Shown: positions 23,776 to 33,230, counted from the first letter of the stretch. The stretch: 47,321 nucleotides of DNA from Candidatus Magasanikiibacteriota bacterium (GCA_002716765.1 PBBY01000016.1:1-47321); one strand, 5' to 3'. Notes: generated by a model from the letters alone, not told the origin. Numbers and translations are program-made.

Positions 23776-24855
23776 TTATAAGTTATGTGCTGTTATTTTT
23801 TTTTCAATGAGTTGCACAATTTCCTCTATTCTTTCTTTACTGTCTATAAAATCATAATTTTTTAATTCGCTCACCTTAGCCCAACGTGACTCCAAGACTT
23901 CGTTATCGCTATATTTTCCATCACCAGAAACGACACGACAAATATGTGGAATAATATAGAGTTGGTACTTATCGATACTTCCATTATCACGAACTCTTTC
24001 AGTAGGGTTTATATAAATTTTCCCCAAATTGTCGATAATGTCAACAACGTATCCGGCTTCCTCAAATACTTCTCGTTTTAGATTATCTTCAAGAGTTTCT
24101 CCAAAATCCATTGCACCGCCCGGAAACTCCCATTTTTCATGATGGTCTAGATTGTGCGGATCATTTCTTTTGTTAACAAGTACTTTCCCATCTTGTATAA
24201 TAATCCCAATTGCCAAAATAATATGTTTCGGACTCACAATATCTGCAATATGGTATTTCATTTTGATCAATGCTTTTCCTCTATGACTGACACTATTTTT
24301 TTCCTGTAAAGACATTTCGGCATATGTTTTTCCTGTTGCTTCAGGATATCGATCGTCTTTTTCAACAAAAAAGATCTTATTAAAACCGTATGAAGTAACC
24401 ACCTCTGCTTCAGTCACCTCTTCTGTGATCTGACCATTGGTTTTACCAAAAGTAGTAAAAAATGTACACTCATTTGGATCATACAGTGCCAAACACACCT
24501 GAAACTGCGCAGAGCGACTACTTCCAGACTCCTCTTTTAGTTTTGAAAGAAGTGTTGTGCACTGCACATCGCTGGTTTCCCCTACTCGTGCGCTTTTTAC
24601 CCCTGGCCACCCGTCTAGCGCATCAACAAAAAGACCAGAGTCATCTGCTAAAGTAAGAAAACCAGTTTTTTCTCCATAATATCTTGCCTTTAACATTGCG
24701 TTTTCCTGTATCGTAACACCCGTTTCTTCTGGAGCGATAATATCCTCAACCAAATCATCAAGAGTAAGGATTTCTACCGAAAGATCATCAAAAAAATGGT
24801 AAATTTCTTTCAGTTTTCCTTTATTTGTAGTAGCTACGAGTATTTTCTTTTTCAT
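23776..24855 (-). CDS. RdgB/HAM1 XTP pyrophosphatase fused to Nudix hydrolase
   Basis: A 359-aa fusion. Residues 1-200 are a complete HAM1/RdgB enzyme, which converts ITP, dITP and XTP to monophosphates: TTNKGK at 9-14, ADDSG at 70-74 and SHRGKAL at 190-196. Residues about 208-355 are a Nudix domain with a complete box (G247, E253, R261-EVFEEAG268). Both are nucleotide-pool cleaning activities, so the fusion is functionally coherent. No frameshift or stop separates them, and the linker is only about ten residues. It overlaps the upstream cytidylyltransferase gene by 4 bp. Confidence 0.93.
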   Translation of the reverse strand: MKKKILVATTNKGKLKEIYHFFDDLSVEILTLDDLVEDIIAPEETGVTIQENAMLKARYYGEKTGFLTLADDSGLFVDALDGWPGVKSARVGETSDVQCTTLLSKLKEESGSSRSAQFQVCLALYDPNECTFFTTFGKTNGQITEEVTEAEVVTSYGFNKIFFVEKDDRYPEATGKTYAEMSLQEKNSVSHRGKALIKMKYHIADIVSPKHIILAIGIIIQDGKVLVNKRNDPHNLDHHEKWEFPGGAMDFGETLEDNLKREVFEEAGYVVDIIDNLGKIYINPTERVRDNGSIDKYQLYIIPHICRVVSGDGKYSDNEVLESRWAKVSELKNYDFIDSKERIEEIVQLIEKKITAHNL

Positions 24856-25271
24856 AATTGAGAATGAATAACCTCTTTAATAATCCCGCTTTTATATTTT
24901 TTTTCATTATATGGCTTGAGTCGAATAACTTTTGTATGCAGTGTATTTGAAGATATTATTTCTTCTAACTTATCTACAAATGCTGTTTGATCATACCCAA
25001 GTGCAATAATGTCTGGTTTTTTTTCTAGAATAACACTATACACATCTGACTCACCACCAAGAACCGCTTCATCGACACAGTCAATATGTGAAATTAATAT
25101 TCTTCGCTCTTCTTCAGAATGGACCGAGCTCTTTCCTTTTATTCTTTTTGTTCTTTCGTCTCTTGCTACCACCACGATAAGTTTTTCTGCATATTTTTTT
25201 GCTTGGACTAACAGATCTATATGACCCAAATGAAGGATATCAAATGTACCAAAAACCATAACTGTTTTCAT
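24852..25271 (-). CDS. Cytidylyltransferase-family protein, archaeal RibL-like FAD synthase
   Basis: A 139-aa nucleotidyltransferase of the HxGH group (H14-LGH17 in FGTFDILHLGH). A phosphate-contacting loop VVVARDERTKRIKGK and the late KSGIIKEV segment are present. The overall pattern resembles archaeal FAD synthetase RibL, which adenylates FMN, more than bacterial RibF, and it has no riboflavin kinase domain. Glycerol-3-phosphate or other cytidylyltransferases share this fold, so the substrate is uncertain. It lies 1 bp after lysS and overlaps the next gene by 4 bp. Confidence 0.8.
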   Translation of the reverse strand: MKTVMVFGTFDILHLGHIDLLVQAKKYAEKLIVVVARDERTKRIKGKSSVHSEEERRILISHIDCVDEAVLGGESDVYSVILEKKPDIIALGYDQTAFVDKLEEIISSNTLHTKVIRLKPYNEKKYKSGIIKEVIHSQL

Positions 25272-25272
25272 A

Positions 25273-26769
25273 CTAGTCTTCGTCTTGATTATTGTTCACC
25301 GGCTTTACCAAAGGAAACGCAACTACCTCTCGAACCGTATGAGAGCCTGTAATAAGCGCAACAAACCGATCAATACCAATACCGGTACCAGTTGATGGTG
25401 GCATTCCGTGTTCCATTGCCACAACAAAATCTTCGTCAGGCAACATAACATCCTCCTCTTCGCCACCTTCTTTAATTCTTGCCTGCTCTTCAAAACGTTC
25501 TCGTTGATCCAAAGGATCGTTAAGCTCTGTGTATGAGTTGCTTAGTTCATAGCCTTTAACAACTAATTGGAACATTTCTGCATACCGAGGATCTTTTGCA
25601 CGTTTTGCTAATGGTTTGAGCTCGACGGGATACCCTGTTACAAACGTTGGTTGAATAATTTGCGGTCTTGCTGATTGTTTGAATAAGCTATCAAGTAGTT
25701 TTCCACGATTTGTTGATTCTTCTACCACATACCCCTTCTCTTTCATAATAACAAATAAGTCCTTTGTATCAGCAAAATCATTAATGTCAATACCTGAGTA
25801 CTCCTTAACCAATTCCCGAAATGTTTTTACCGGGTACGGTGGTGTAAAATCAAGCAAGTGCCCTTCGTTTTCTATTTTTAATGATCCGACAGCTTCTTGT
25901 AAAATATATGGAATCATTTCTTGGTGAAGTAATATATTGTCAGAAAGGTCTGCATACGCCCAATAATATTCTAACATGGTAAATTCTGGATTATGCGAAT
26001 AGTCCACCCCTTCATTTCTAAACACTCTTCCCATGTCATACACTTTTTCAAATCCACCTACCATGAGTCGTTTTAACCACAACTCTCCACAAGCAATACG
26101 CAAGAAAACAGGCATGTCATAGTCATTAATAAATGTTTCGAAAGGTCTTGCCATTGTCCCTGATGCAAGAGTCTCAAGAATCGGTGTTTCAACCTCAATA
26201 AAACCTTTAGTGTCTAAAAAGTTTCGTATTGATCGCAATACTTTTGACCGTACAATTATTTTCTCTTTTTGCTCTTGGTTAACCAAAAAATCAAGATATC
26301 TTTTTCTGTACCGAAGTTCTTCATTTTGTATACCATGAAATTTGTCCGGTAATGGGAGCAGTGACTTGGCTAAGAGTTTCCATGATAAACCAAGAACCGA
26401 CTCTTCTCCTTTATGTGTTTGGAACCGCTTTCCCTGAATTTGGACAATATCACCAATATCAATTTTCTTACTAAAGAGCGTATATAGTTCTGGGTCAATC
26501 TCATCTTTTTTGAACGCAATTTGTATTTTTCCAAACTCATCTTGAATGTGACAAAACATGAGTTTTCCCATATCTCTTTTTGTCATAATTCTACCCACAA
26601 TAGTTACCTGCTGATCTGCAATAGCTGCTAGTGCCTCTAATATGGTATGTGTTCGTTTTGATTGTGCTGGATATGGATCTACACCCAGATCCTTAAGTTC
26701 AGATAGCTTAGCAAGACGGATTTCATGCTCATCATTAATATTTGGGATTTTACTGGAGTCCTGTGTCAT
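25273..26769 (-). CDS. lysS: Lysyl-tRNA synthetase, class II
   Basis: A 498-aa enzyme that charges tRNA-Lys. An N-terminal OB-fold anticodon-binding domain (about residues 55-150) precedes the class II core. Motif 2 is FRNEGVDYSHNPEFTMLEYY and motif 3 is GTGIGIDRFVALITGS. Length is normal. It heads a run of closely packed genes to ftsQ and has its own promoter in the 142-bp gap after greA. Confidence 0.97.
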   Translation of the reverse strand: MTQDSSKIPNINDEHEIRLAKLSELKDLGVDPYPAQSKRTHTILEALAAIADQQVTIVGRIMTKRDMGKLMFCHIQDEFGKIQIAFKKDEIDPELYTLFSKKIDIGDIVQIQGKRFQTHKGEESVLGLSWKLLAKSLLPLPDKFHGIQNEELRYRKRYLDFLVNQEQKEKIIVRSKVLRSIRNFLDTKGFIEVETPILETLASGTMARPFETFINDYDMPVFLRIACGELWLKRLMVGGFEKVYDMGRVFRNEGVDYSHNPEFTMLEYYWAYADLSDNILLHQEMIPYILQEAVGSLKIENEGHLLDFTPPYPVKTFRELVKEYSGIDINDFADTKDLFVIMKEKGYVVEESTNRGKLLDSLFKQSARPQIIQPTFVTGYPVELKPLAKRAKDPRYAEMFQLVVKGYELSNSYTELNDPLDQRERFEEQARIKEGGEEEDVMLPDEDFVVAMEHGMPPSTGTGIGIDRFVALITGSHTVREVVAFPLVKPVNNNQDED

Positions 26770-26815
26770 AGAAACCGAAAATTAAAGAGTAAAAAGCTCT
26801 GCATAGTATTGGCTT

Positions 26816-26844
26816 ATTGTAGCAGATACATAGCAAAAAATCAA
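26816..26844 (-). promoter_or_regulatory. Promoter of lysS operon
   Basis: Minus strand: TTGATT (26839-26844), 17-bp spacer, TACAAT (26816-26821) preceded by TGC, making an extended -10. Confidence 0.7.
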
Positions 26845-26911
26845 ACAATATTTTGACAATGAAAAAAACAGGTGTTTGAACCTATTTTTGTCATGTATAT
26901 ACCTGTGAAAA

Positions 26912-27373
26912 TTATGTAATAGTCCTAATAGTGTACACTTGTTTACCTGCAGGCACCTCAACTTCTACAACATCTCCAGATACTTTACCTAAAAATGCTT
27001 GACCAATAGGAGATTCATTAGAAATTTTCCCTTCTAGTGGATTAGCTTCTTGTGCACCCACTATAGTATATTCTTTTTGCTTTCCTTTTATTTCAACAGA
27101 TATAGTTGAACCGATCCCGACACTCCCATCACTTGTTCCTGTGTTTTTAAGGACCTCCGCATTATCTAGGATATGAGTAATCTCTTTTACCCGCCCCTGC
27201 TCCCAAGCAAGCTGCTCTCTTGCCATATGGTATTCAGCATTTTCTGACAAATCTCCATTTTGCTTTGCTTCGTCTATTTGCTTTGCTGTTTCTAACATCT
27301 TTACGTTTTTAAGCTCGGCAAGCTCAGCTTCTAATTCATCGTATTTTTGTTTAGAAAGGTATTGAATAGTCAT
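26912..27373 (-). CDS. greA: Transcription elongation factor GreA
   Basis: A 153-aa cleavage factor that rescues backtracked RNA polymerase. The N-terminal coiled coil carries the acidic tip NGDLSENAEY (D41, E44), which enters the secondary channel. The C-terminal FKBP-like domain ends in TIRTIT. Length is typical. It has its own promoter, and its leader begins with a strong hairpin. Confidence 0.97.
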   Translation of the reverse strand: MTIQYLSKQKYDELEAELAELKNVKMLETAKQIDEAKQNGDLSENAEYHMAREQLAWEQGRVKEITHILDNAEVLKNTGTSDGSVGIGSTISVEIKGKQKEYTIVGAQEANPLEGKISNESPIGQAFLGKVSGDVVEVEVPAGKQVYTIRTIT

Positions 27374-27393
27374 AGGTAATTATAATAATGAAT

Positions 27394-27420
27394 AAAACCA
27401 TCCCGCAAATAGCGCGGGAT
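27394..27420 (-). terminator. Hairpin ending the PBP2 operon and heading the greA leader
   Basis: A 7-bp GC-rich stem (27400-27406 with 27414-27420), then on the minus strand GG and TTTT. It is placed to terminate mre/PBP2 transcripts. The predicted greA start near 27423 would put the same hairpin at the very 5' end of greA mRNA. Confidence 0.6.
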
Positions 27421-27429
27421 ATCGGATAT

Positions 27430-27458
27430 AGTATAGCATAAAATATGCTAAAAGTCAA
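27430..27458 (-). promoter_or_regulatory. Promoter of greA
   Basis: Minus strand: TTGACT (27453-27458), 17-bp spacer, TATACT (27430-27435) with upstream TGC. This is among the best promoters in the window. Confidence 0.8.
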
Positions 27459-27473
27459 TATTAACAACTACTA

Positions 27474-29501
27474 TTATTGTGTTTTATATCCATACCACCA
27501 ACGATAAAATTCATCTGCTATTGGTACGGCAATCTTTGACCCCTCTCCACCTTCTTCCACTAAAATTGTTACTGATATCTCTGGATTATGCATTGGTGCA
27601 AAGGAAGTGAACCACGCATGATTCTCTTTTGCACTATTCCACTGTGCCGTCCCTGTTTTTCCTGCAACGTGTAGCGGAAGTGTATTAAGACGCCTACAAG
27701 AACCATATAGTACACAGTCACGCATCCCCAAACGGATTGTTTTTAGGTGTATACTGTCTATAATATCTCTTCTAATCATGCTTGGATGAATGACAGTCTT
27801 CTTCTTTTCAACAGGATCAATAAATTCTGAAACAAGCTGTGGTTTAAACAGTGTGCCACCATTTGCAACAATGTTTGTCATAAAATTAATTTGTAGTGGA
27901 GTCGCAAGTAAGTCTCCTTGCCCAATAGACAGATTATATGTATCACCCACATACCACCGCTCTTTCTTTATGCGTTCTTTCCATGCAATCGACGGAAGGA
28001 ATCCTTCTTGCTCTCCAGGTAAGTCAATACCAAGTTTTGCATATAGACCAAACTGTTTTAGGTATTTTATGATACGACTTACGCCCAATCCCGTAAAATC
28101 CTTATACCCGCCACCTATGTAGTAGTAAAACGTATTTACCGATTGTGAGAGTGACTTTCGTACATTAGTAACACCATGCCCACCGCCAAGCCAGTCAGGA
28201 AAAAACCATTGCCCAACAGAAATACCACCATTACTTAAAAAAGATGAGTTTTTGTGTATTACACCTTCTTGTAATGCTGCAGCAGCCACAGCAAGTTTTA
28301 TTGTTGATCCGGAAGGATAAGTGCCGGAGATTGATCGATTAAATAACGGATTGTCTTTATTTTGAGTATATTTTCTATATTTTCCCTCAGAAATCCCCCC
28401 AGAAAAATCATTATTATCAAAAGAGGGAATGCTGACTAATGCAAGTATTTTTCCCGTGTTTGGGTCAGAAACAATACCCGAAGCTTTTGATTTATTATTT
28501 TTTTCTAATGATTGGCGTAGAATTCTTTCTAAATTGTTTTGTATTGTTGCGTCTATGGAAAGAACAATATGATTCCCGGGAACTGGTGCCTGCTCTGCTA
28601 AATTTGCCTGCTCTCTTCCACGAACATTTACCTCTATGCGTCGCTTTCCATAAGAACCGCGCAACACTTCTTCAAATGTTTTTTCAATACCATACTTTCC
28701 CAATGTGTCAGATGGGAGATACCCTTTTTCATATAGTCTGTCCAGTTCTTCGCGGTCCAGTTTACCTAAATACCCAAGAATATGCGACAAGGAAGACAGC
28801 TCATCAACATCTTCTTGACCTACCTTTTTTACAGTACCATCCTCAGGGTTTTGGTACAACCGTTTACTTCCTCTGGTAACAGATATCCCCGGTAAATCTG
28901 CCGTGGCAATCTGCACACGAAGTGCCACGTCATAAGGTATGTCTTCCTTAATATTGATAGACTCATAGCTATAATCACCATACTCCTCAATAAGCTGCTC
29001 AATCCCTGTAATATTTTCTTCGGTGATATTTGATAACGTACGTATTAACTGCTTTTTCTGCTCTTGATTTCTTGGTATGTCTTGCGGCGTAATAGCTAAC
29101 GAAAAATTTGGTATATTTTGTGTAAGTTGGATACCATTTTTGTCGTAAATCATGCCACGCTCAGAAGGTATTGGTATTACTCGCTCTCTGTTATTAACAG
29201 ACCTTGCCGCATAGTAATCTCCTTTAAATAACTGGAGGTAAGAAACTCTTATCACTAGTGTAATAAAAATTAATACAATAAACGATACACACCATAAAAC
29301 CTTTTTTTTTGTAAAACTTGTACCAATAAAGTGTGTACTGTGTGGTACAGCAACTTGTTTTCCCGTATCATTTTCAAAACTAAAAGACTCTTCTACCCAA
29401 TCATATTTTTTTTTCTTATTTAAAGATAGGCGATTATTTGTTTCCCCATTCTCAAAAAAAAGATATTCCCCGTGTGGGTTTTTTTTATTCTTTTTTTTCA
29501 T
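27474..29501 (-). CDS. mrdA: Penicillin-binding protein 2, elongation transpeptidase
   Basis: A 675-aa class B PBP that cross-links peptidoglycan during rod elongation. One membrane helix lies near residues 70-92, then a non-penicillin-binding dimerisation domain, then the transpeptidase with S399-TIK402, S454-V-N456 and K615-TG617. A polar, Lys-rich cytoplasmic tail of about 65 residues precedes the membrane helix. It overlaps mreD by 4 bp and is the last gene of the mre operon, matching the classic mreBCD-mrdA order. Confidence 0.95.
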   Translation of the reverse strand: MKKKNKKNPHGEYLFFENGETNNRLSLNKKKKYDWVEESFSFENDTGKQVAVPHSTHFIGTSFTKKKVLWCVSFIVLIFITLVIRVSYLQLFKGDYYAARSVNNRERVIPIPSERGMIYDKNGIQLTQNIPNFSLAITPQDIPRNQEQKKQLIRTLSNITEENITGIEQLIEEYGDYSYESINIKEDIPYDVALRVQIATADLPGISVTRGSKRLYQNPEDGTVKKVGQEDVDELSSLSHILGYLGKLDREELDRLYEKGYLPSDTLGKYGIEKTFEEVLRGSYGKRRIEVNVRGREQANLAEQAPVPGNHIVLSIDATIQNNLERILRQSLEKNNKSKASGIVSDPNTGKILALVSIPSFDNNDFSGGISEGKYRKYTQNKDNPLFNRSISGTYPSGSTIKLAVAAAALQEGVIHKNSSFLSNGGISVGQWFFPDWLGGGHGVTNVRKSLSQSVNTFYYYIGGGYKDFTGLGVSRIIKYLKQFGLYAKLGIDLPGEQEGFLPSIAWKERIKKERWYVGDTYNLSIGQGDLLATPLQINFMTNIVANGGTLFKPQLVSEFIDPVEKKKTVIHPSMIRRDIIDSIHLKTIRLGMRDCVLYGSCRRLNTLPLHVAGKTGTAQWNSAKENHAWFTSFAPMHNPEISVTILVEEGGEGSKIAVPIADEFYRWWYGYKTQ

Positions 29502-30028
29502 ATATATCGTACTCTATCTCTTTGTAGCTCTGCAAAAGATTTCGTCAATATAAGATGTGATACGATACTACACACAGTCGTAAGGCATATTTCCCAGGCA
29601 AATGAATAATAAATACTTGAAAAGGAAAACATGGTAGCATAACCAAACAAAGAAAGTATAAAAAGTGCAACCAGATAGAGTATTCTAAATATCAACAATG
29701 TACAAAAAACCAAGCCAGCAGCCGTATACCAAGACTTATTGGTAAATACATGTTGATATAACCAAAGCATTATTAAAACACTTATTACCGCAGAAAATAC
29801 AATAACCCCAAAAGGTTGTGTACTGTATAATTCAACAAAGAAATGAACCAGGAGTATGTACCAAACAACAGCAAAAGACTCATTTAGAAATAGATGCATA
29901 GTGGCGATAGCAAAAAATACATTTATTAATGAAAAAGGATATGGAAAAAGATATAACACGAAAAGATAGAGAATAAAAGAAAGTATAATAAAAACTATTT
30001 TTCTTATGAGTAATAATATAATAGACAT
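29498..30028 (-). CDS. mreD: MreD-like rod-shape membrane protein
   Basis: A 176-aa protein that is nearly all hydrophobic, with about five to six predicted membrane helices, as for MreD. Sequence similarity to MreD is not obvious by eye; the call rests on size, topology and position between mreC and the PBP2 gene. The stop overlaps the PBP2 start by 4 bp. Confidence 0.8.
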   Translation of the reverse strand: MSIILLLIRKIVFIILSFILYLFVLYLFPYPFSLINVFFAIATMHLFLNESFAVVWYILLVHFFVELYSTQPFGVIVFSAVISVLIMLWLYQHVFTNKSWYTAAGLVFCTLLIFRILYLVALFILSLFGYATMFSFSSIYYSFAWEICLTTVCSIVSHLILTKSFAELQRDRVRYI

Positions 30029-30034
30029 ACAACA

Positions 30035-30841
30035 CTATTCTTTATCTGCTGGAACCGCAACAGAAACAAGCCGGATAGAATCAAATGGCACTATTGGATT
30101 AATTACGGCCTCTTGAAAAGGTTGATAGGTCTCTTTTTGCACCGCTTCTATGAACCCAATAAGTAATCCGTGCGGTATGTATTCAGACAAACCTGAGGTA
30201 ATAACCGTATCCCCAATATGGATTTGTTCATTTTGGGGAATAAAATTCATGTGGACACTTATACCAAAACCCCCTTCAACTAACCCTAGACTTTTCTTTT
30301 TATTAATGATTGTTGCAGCAATTTTACTTTGATTATCGTTAATCATTCGCACGAGCGCAGTATGTTTATGCACCTGCTCCACAACACCCACCAAAACTCC
30401 TTCATGTGTAATAACAGGATAATGTGGAAGTAGACCGCTACTTTCCCCCTTGTTTATTACTATACTACTTCCGATTGGTTCAATATCTCTACCAATAACC
30501 CTGGCCCCAACATACTGCACCCCTGAAGAAGTGGTGTACCGCAACTGTTTCCGAAGATTATCATTTTCTTCCTTAAGTAATAATAACTTTGTATAATCAA
30601 TAGTATTTTTAACATGATCCTTCTCTAAATTATAATATGCTTGCTCTAGTTCGGAAAAAGAAGAAAATCTCTGCTTTCGCACCCTTTCTGTACTAATCTG
30701 ATATAACCTGTCCGAGGCTGGATTAATAACAATTCGAACAACCTCTTCGACTGACGCAAACCATCCCAAATTATGAAAAATAACCACCGCAGCAGCGATA
30801 GACAGAAATAATATACAAGTTTTTCTTCTTATCTTATACAT
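30035..30841 (-). CDS. mreC: Rod-shape-determining protein MreC
   Basis: A 268-aa bitopic protein that connects MreB/MreD to PBP2. A short N-terminus and one membrane helix (about 8-27) are followed by a coiled coil (about 60-95) and a beta-barrel pair. The family-typical segments ARVIGRD, LLPHYPVITHEGVLVGVV and VITSGLSEYIPHGLLIG are present. It follows mreB by 46 bp and precedes mreD by 6 bp. Confidence 0.93.
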   Translation of the reverse strand: MYKIRRKTCILFLSIAAAVVIFHNLGWFASVEEVVRIVINPASDRLYQISTERVRKQRFSSFSELEQAYYNLEKDHVKNTIDYTKLLLLKEENDNLRKQLRYTTSSGVQYVGARVIGRDIEPIGSSIVINKGESSGLLPHYPVITHEGVLVGVVEQVHKHTALVRMINDNQSKIAATIINKKKSLGLVEGGFGISVHMNFIPQNEQIHIGDTVITSGLSEYIPHGLLIGFIEAVQKETYQPFQEAVINPIVPFDSIRLVSVAVPADKE

Positions 30842-30887
30842 ATGCCAATATCCTTATGTCAAGAAAACCCTCTATTGAGGGTATTGT

Positions 30888-31955
30888 TTATATTTTTTTT
30901 CTTTTCTTTCTTTTAGTATTTCTTGTTGAAGGTAACACCACCTCCTCTAGCAATTCTTCATCTTCTAGTAATACCCCTGTACCGCGCACAACAGCAGTAA
31001 GAGGATCATCAGCAATTCGTACAGGTATTTCGGTCGCCTTTGCTATAACAGTATCTAAACCACGCAACAATGAACCTCCACCAGTAAGCAACATACCGCG
31101 TTCGTGAATATCTACTGTTAACTCTGGTGGAGTAATTTCTAGTGTCATTTTTATAAGATCTACGATAGTGCGAATTGACCGAGAAAGTGCTTCTCTTATG
31201 TGTGTATCCGTAATCATAATTTCTCTTGGTAAACCACTAATCACATCTCTTCCGCGCATCGGAAACTCAATTTTTTCAGACATTTCTGATGCTGAACCAA
31301 CTTTTAATTTTATAAGCTCGGCATGACTTTCTCCGATAAGCAAATTAAACACCTCTCTTGCGTATTGTATAATGTTCCTATTCATTTCATCCCCTGCAAT
31401 GGTGGTAGACTTCCAGGCAACAACACCATTTAACGATATAACAGCAACTTCTGTATTTCCACCACCCAAGTCAACTATCATATTCCCAATTGGTTCTTGA
31501 ATGGGCATTCTTGCACCAATCGCTGCTGCAACCGGTTCTTGTACCACAAAAACTTCTCTTGCTCCGGCAGCAATAATAGCATCCTCGACCGCCTTTGTTT
31601 CCACTTCGGTTACTTCTAGCGGCACACAAATAACCACCCGAGGTCTTGTAACAAAAGAAAAGCCATCTTCATGAATTTTATCTATGAAATATTTTACCAT
31701 CTTTTCGGCAACCTCATAATCCGAGATGATACCATTGGTAAGTGGCCGAGTCACCTCTATATGTGGTGGTGTTTTTCCAAGCATGTGCTTTGCCTCTTTT
31801 CCCACAGAAAGAATTTGTTCTGTTCGTACATTTACCGCAACCACTGTTGGCTCATCTACTGTAATACCCTTTTCTGGAACATATAATAATGTGTTTGCGG
31901 TCCCCAGGTCCACCCCCATGTCTTTACTAAACCTCCTAAATACCCAATTAAACAT
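30888..31955 (-). CDS. mreB: Actin-like cell-shape protein MreB
   Basis: A 355-aa actin homologue that positions wall elongation. Phosphate-binding loops are DLGTANTLLY near residue 17 and VDLGGGNTEVAVIS near 165, with TGGGSLLRGL near the adenosine site. Typical MreB is about 335-345 aa; the extra length is a C-terminal acidic then basic tail (EDEELLEEVVLPSTRNTKRKKRKK in outline). That tail is atypical and might bind membrane or partners. It follows proS by 9 bp. Confidence 0.96.
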   Translation of the reverse strand: MFNWVFRRFSKDMGVDLGTANTLLYVPEKGITVDEPTVVAVNVRTEQILSVGKEAKHMLGKTPPHIEVTRPLTNGIISDYEVAEKMVKYFIDKIHEDGFSFVTRPRVVICVPLEVTEVETKAVEDAIIAAGAREVFVVQEPVAAAIGARMPIQEPIGNMIVDLGGGNTEVAVISLNGVVAWKSTTIAGDEMNRNIIQYAREVFNLLIGESHAELIKLKVGSASEMSEKIEFPMRGRDVISGLPREIMITDTHIREALSRSIRTIVDLIKMTLEITPPELTVDIHERGMLLTGGGSLLRGLDTVIAKATEIPVRIADDPLTAVVRGTGVLLEDEELLEEVVLPSTRNTKRKKRKKI

Positions 31956-31964
31956 ATAAAAAAA

Positions 31965-33230
31965 TTAGTACGTCTTAGAAATAATACGCAATAGTGCATC
32001 AAAACTCATATACTTTGCGTCTTTTTCTGATCTTTTTTTATACTCAAAAGTATTATTTGCAATAGTTTTAGGACTCATAATAACCCGGTGTGGGATACCT
32101 ATTTTATCGCTTTCTGCAAATTTTTGACCCGCTGAAACATTTGATCTATCATCATACAATACATCAATATTGTGGGAGATAAGTTGTTTGTATACCTTCT
32201 CGACAACACCTTTTTCAGCATCACCCTTACACAAAGAAATAAGATGCACAGCAAACGGCGCAACCTCTTCTGGCCAAATTATTCCGTCCTCATCGTTGTA
32301 CACCTCCACAACCGTTCCCATGACACGCGGAACCCCTATTCCATAACTCCCCATAAACACTGGATGACTTTTTCCTTCTGCGTCTGCATATGTCAAATCT
32401 ATTGCTTCTGAATATTTGGTTCCAAGTGAATAAATATCTCCAATTTCAATTGACTTAGCCTCTTCAAAAACATAATCATCTTTATTAAGTCCAAAATCAA
32501 CAAATATCTCATCTGAAAAATCATCTTTATTAATAGCAACTTTTTTTTCTTTATCGAATAATATAACATCTTCACCCGCTTCTGAGATTGTTTGAAACTC
32601 AAAAGAATATTTTGAAAATGGTACTCCAGACGACATGGTAAGGTAAGTATTACCGCCTAAGCCTAATTTACGGAATATTTCCATATACACTCCTTTCATT
32701 TTTTCATAAAATTCGTCATGTGCTTTTTTGTCGACATGAAAAGAATATAAATCTTTCATAAGAAATTCTCTTCCACGCATAATACCAGACTTTGCCCGCA
32801 ACTCATTGCGAAATTTTGTCTGGAATTGATAAGCAGAAAAAGGTAAGTCTTTGTATGAATGCACATAATTTGCCATTATTTGTGCAACCGGTTCTTCGTG
32901 TGAAAAAGCAAGTCCAAGTTCTGTGCCATTTTTAAGACTAGTCTTAAAACAATTATCCACCACATCATCACTCCACCTACCTGTTTTTTTCCAAATATCC
33001 TTACTTTGTAATGACGTCATAGACATTTCCTGACACCCTGCATTATTAAGTTCTTTGCGGATAACGTGTTTTATTTTCTCTATAACCCGCAAACCAAGAG
33101 GTAGAAACGAGTAAACACCAGCCATCTCTTTATGAATAAACCCGGCCTGTAGTAAAAGTTGTGCGTTTTTTGCAACCTCTCCGCTTGGTATTTCTTTTTT
33201 AATTTTAGTAAACAGTTGTGATTGTTTCAT
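31965..33230 (-). CDS. proS: Prolyl-tRNA synthetase, short form without INS domain
   Basis: Charges tRNA-Pro. The chosen ATG 33230 gives 421 aa; the open frame extends further upstream but covers the previous gene. Motif 2 region FRNELRAKSGIMRGREFLMKD and motif 3 GSYGIGVPRVMG are clear, and a C-terminal anticodon-binding domain follows. Bacterial ProRS usually has about 570 aa with an editing insertion of around 180 residues between motifs 2 and 3. Here that interval is short, so in-cis clearance of Ala-tRNA-Pro is probably missing. It lies 9 bp before mreB, in the same transcript. Confidence 0.94.
   Translation of the reverse strand: MKQSQLFTKIKKEIPSGEVAKNAQLLLQAGFIHKEMAGVYSFLPLGLRVIEKIKHVIRKELNNAGCQEMSMTSLQSKDIWKKTGRWSDDVVDNCFKTSLKNGTELGLAFSHEEPVAQIMANYVHSYKDLPFSAYQFQTKFRNELRAKSGIMRGREFLMKDLYSFHVDKKAHDEFYEKMKGVYMEIFRKLGLGGNTYLTMSSGVPFSKYSFEFQTISEAGEDVILFDKEKKVAINKDDFSDEIFVDFGLNKDDYVFEEAKSIEIGDIYSLGTKYSEAIDLTYADAEGKSHPVFMGSYGIGVPRVMGTVVEVYNDEDGIIWPEEVAPFAVHLISLCKGDAEKGVVEKVYKQLISHNIDVLYDDRSNVSAGQKFAESDKIGIPHRVIMSPKTIANNTFEYKKRSEKDAKYMSFDALLRIISKTY

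Noticed and set aside
26870-26911. Terminator after greA
   Set aside because: On the minus strand AGGT and ACCT pair around six bases before a T-run, but a 4-bp stem is too weak to claim.
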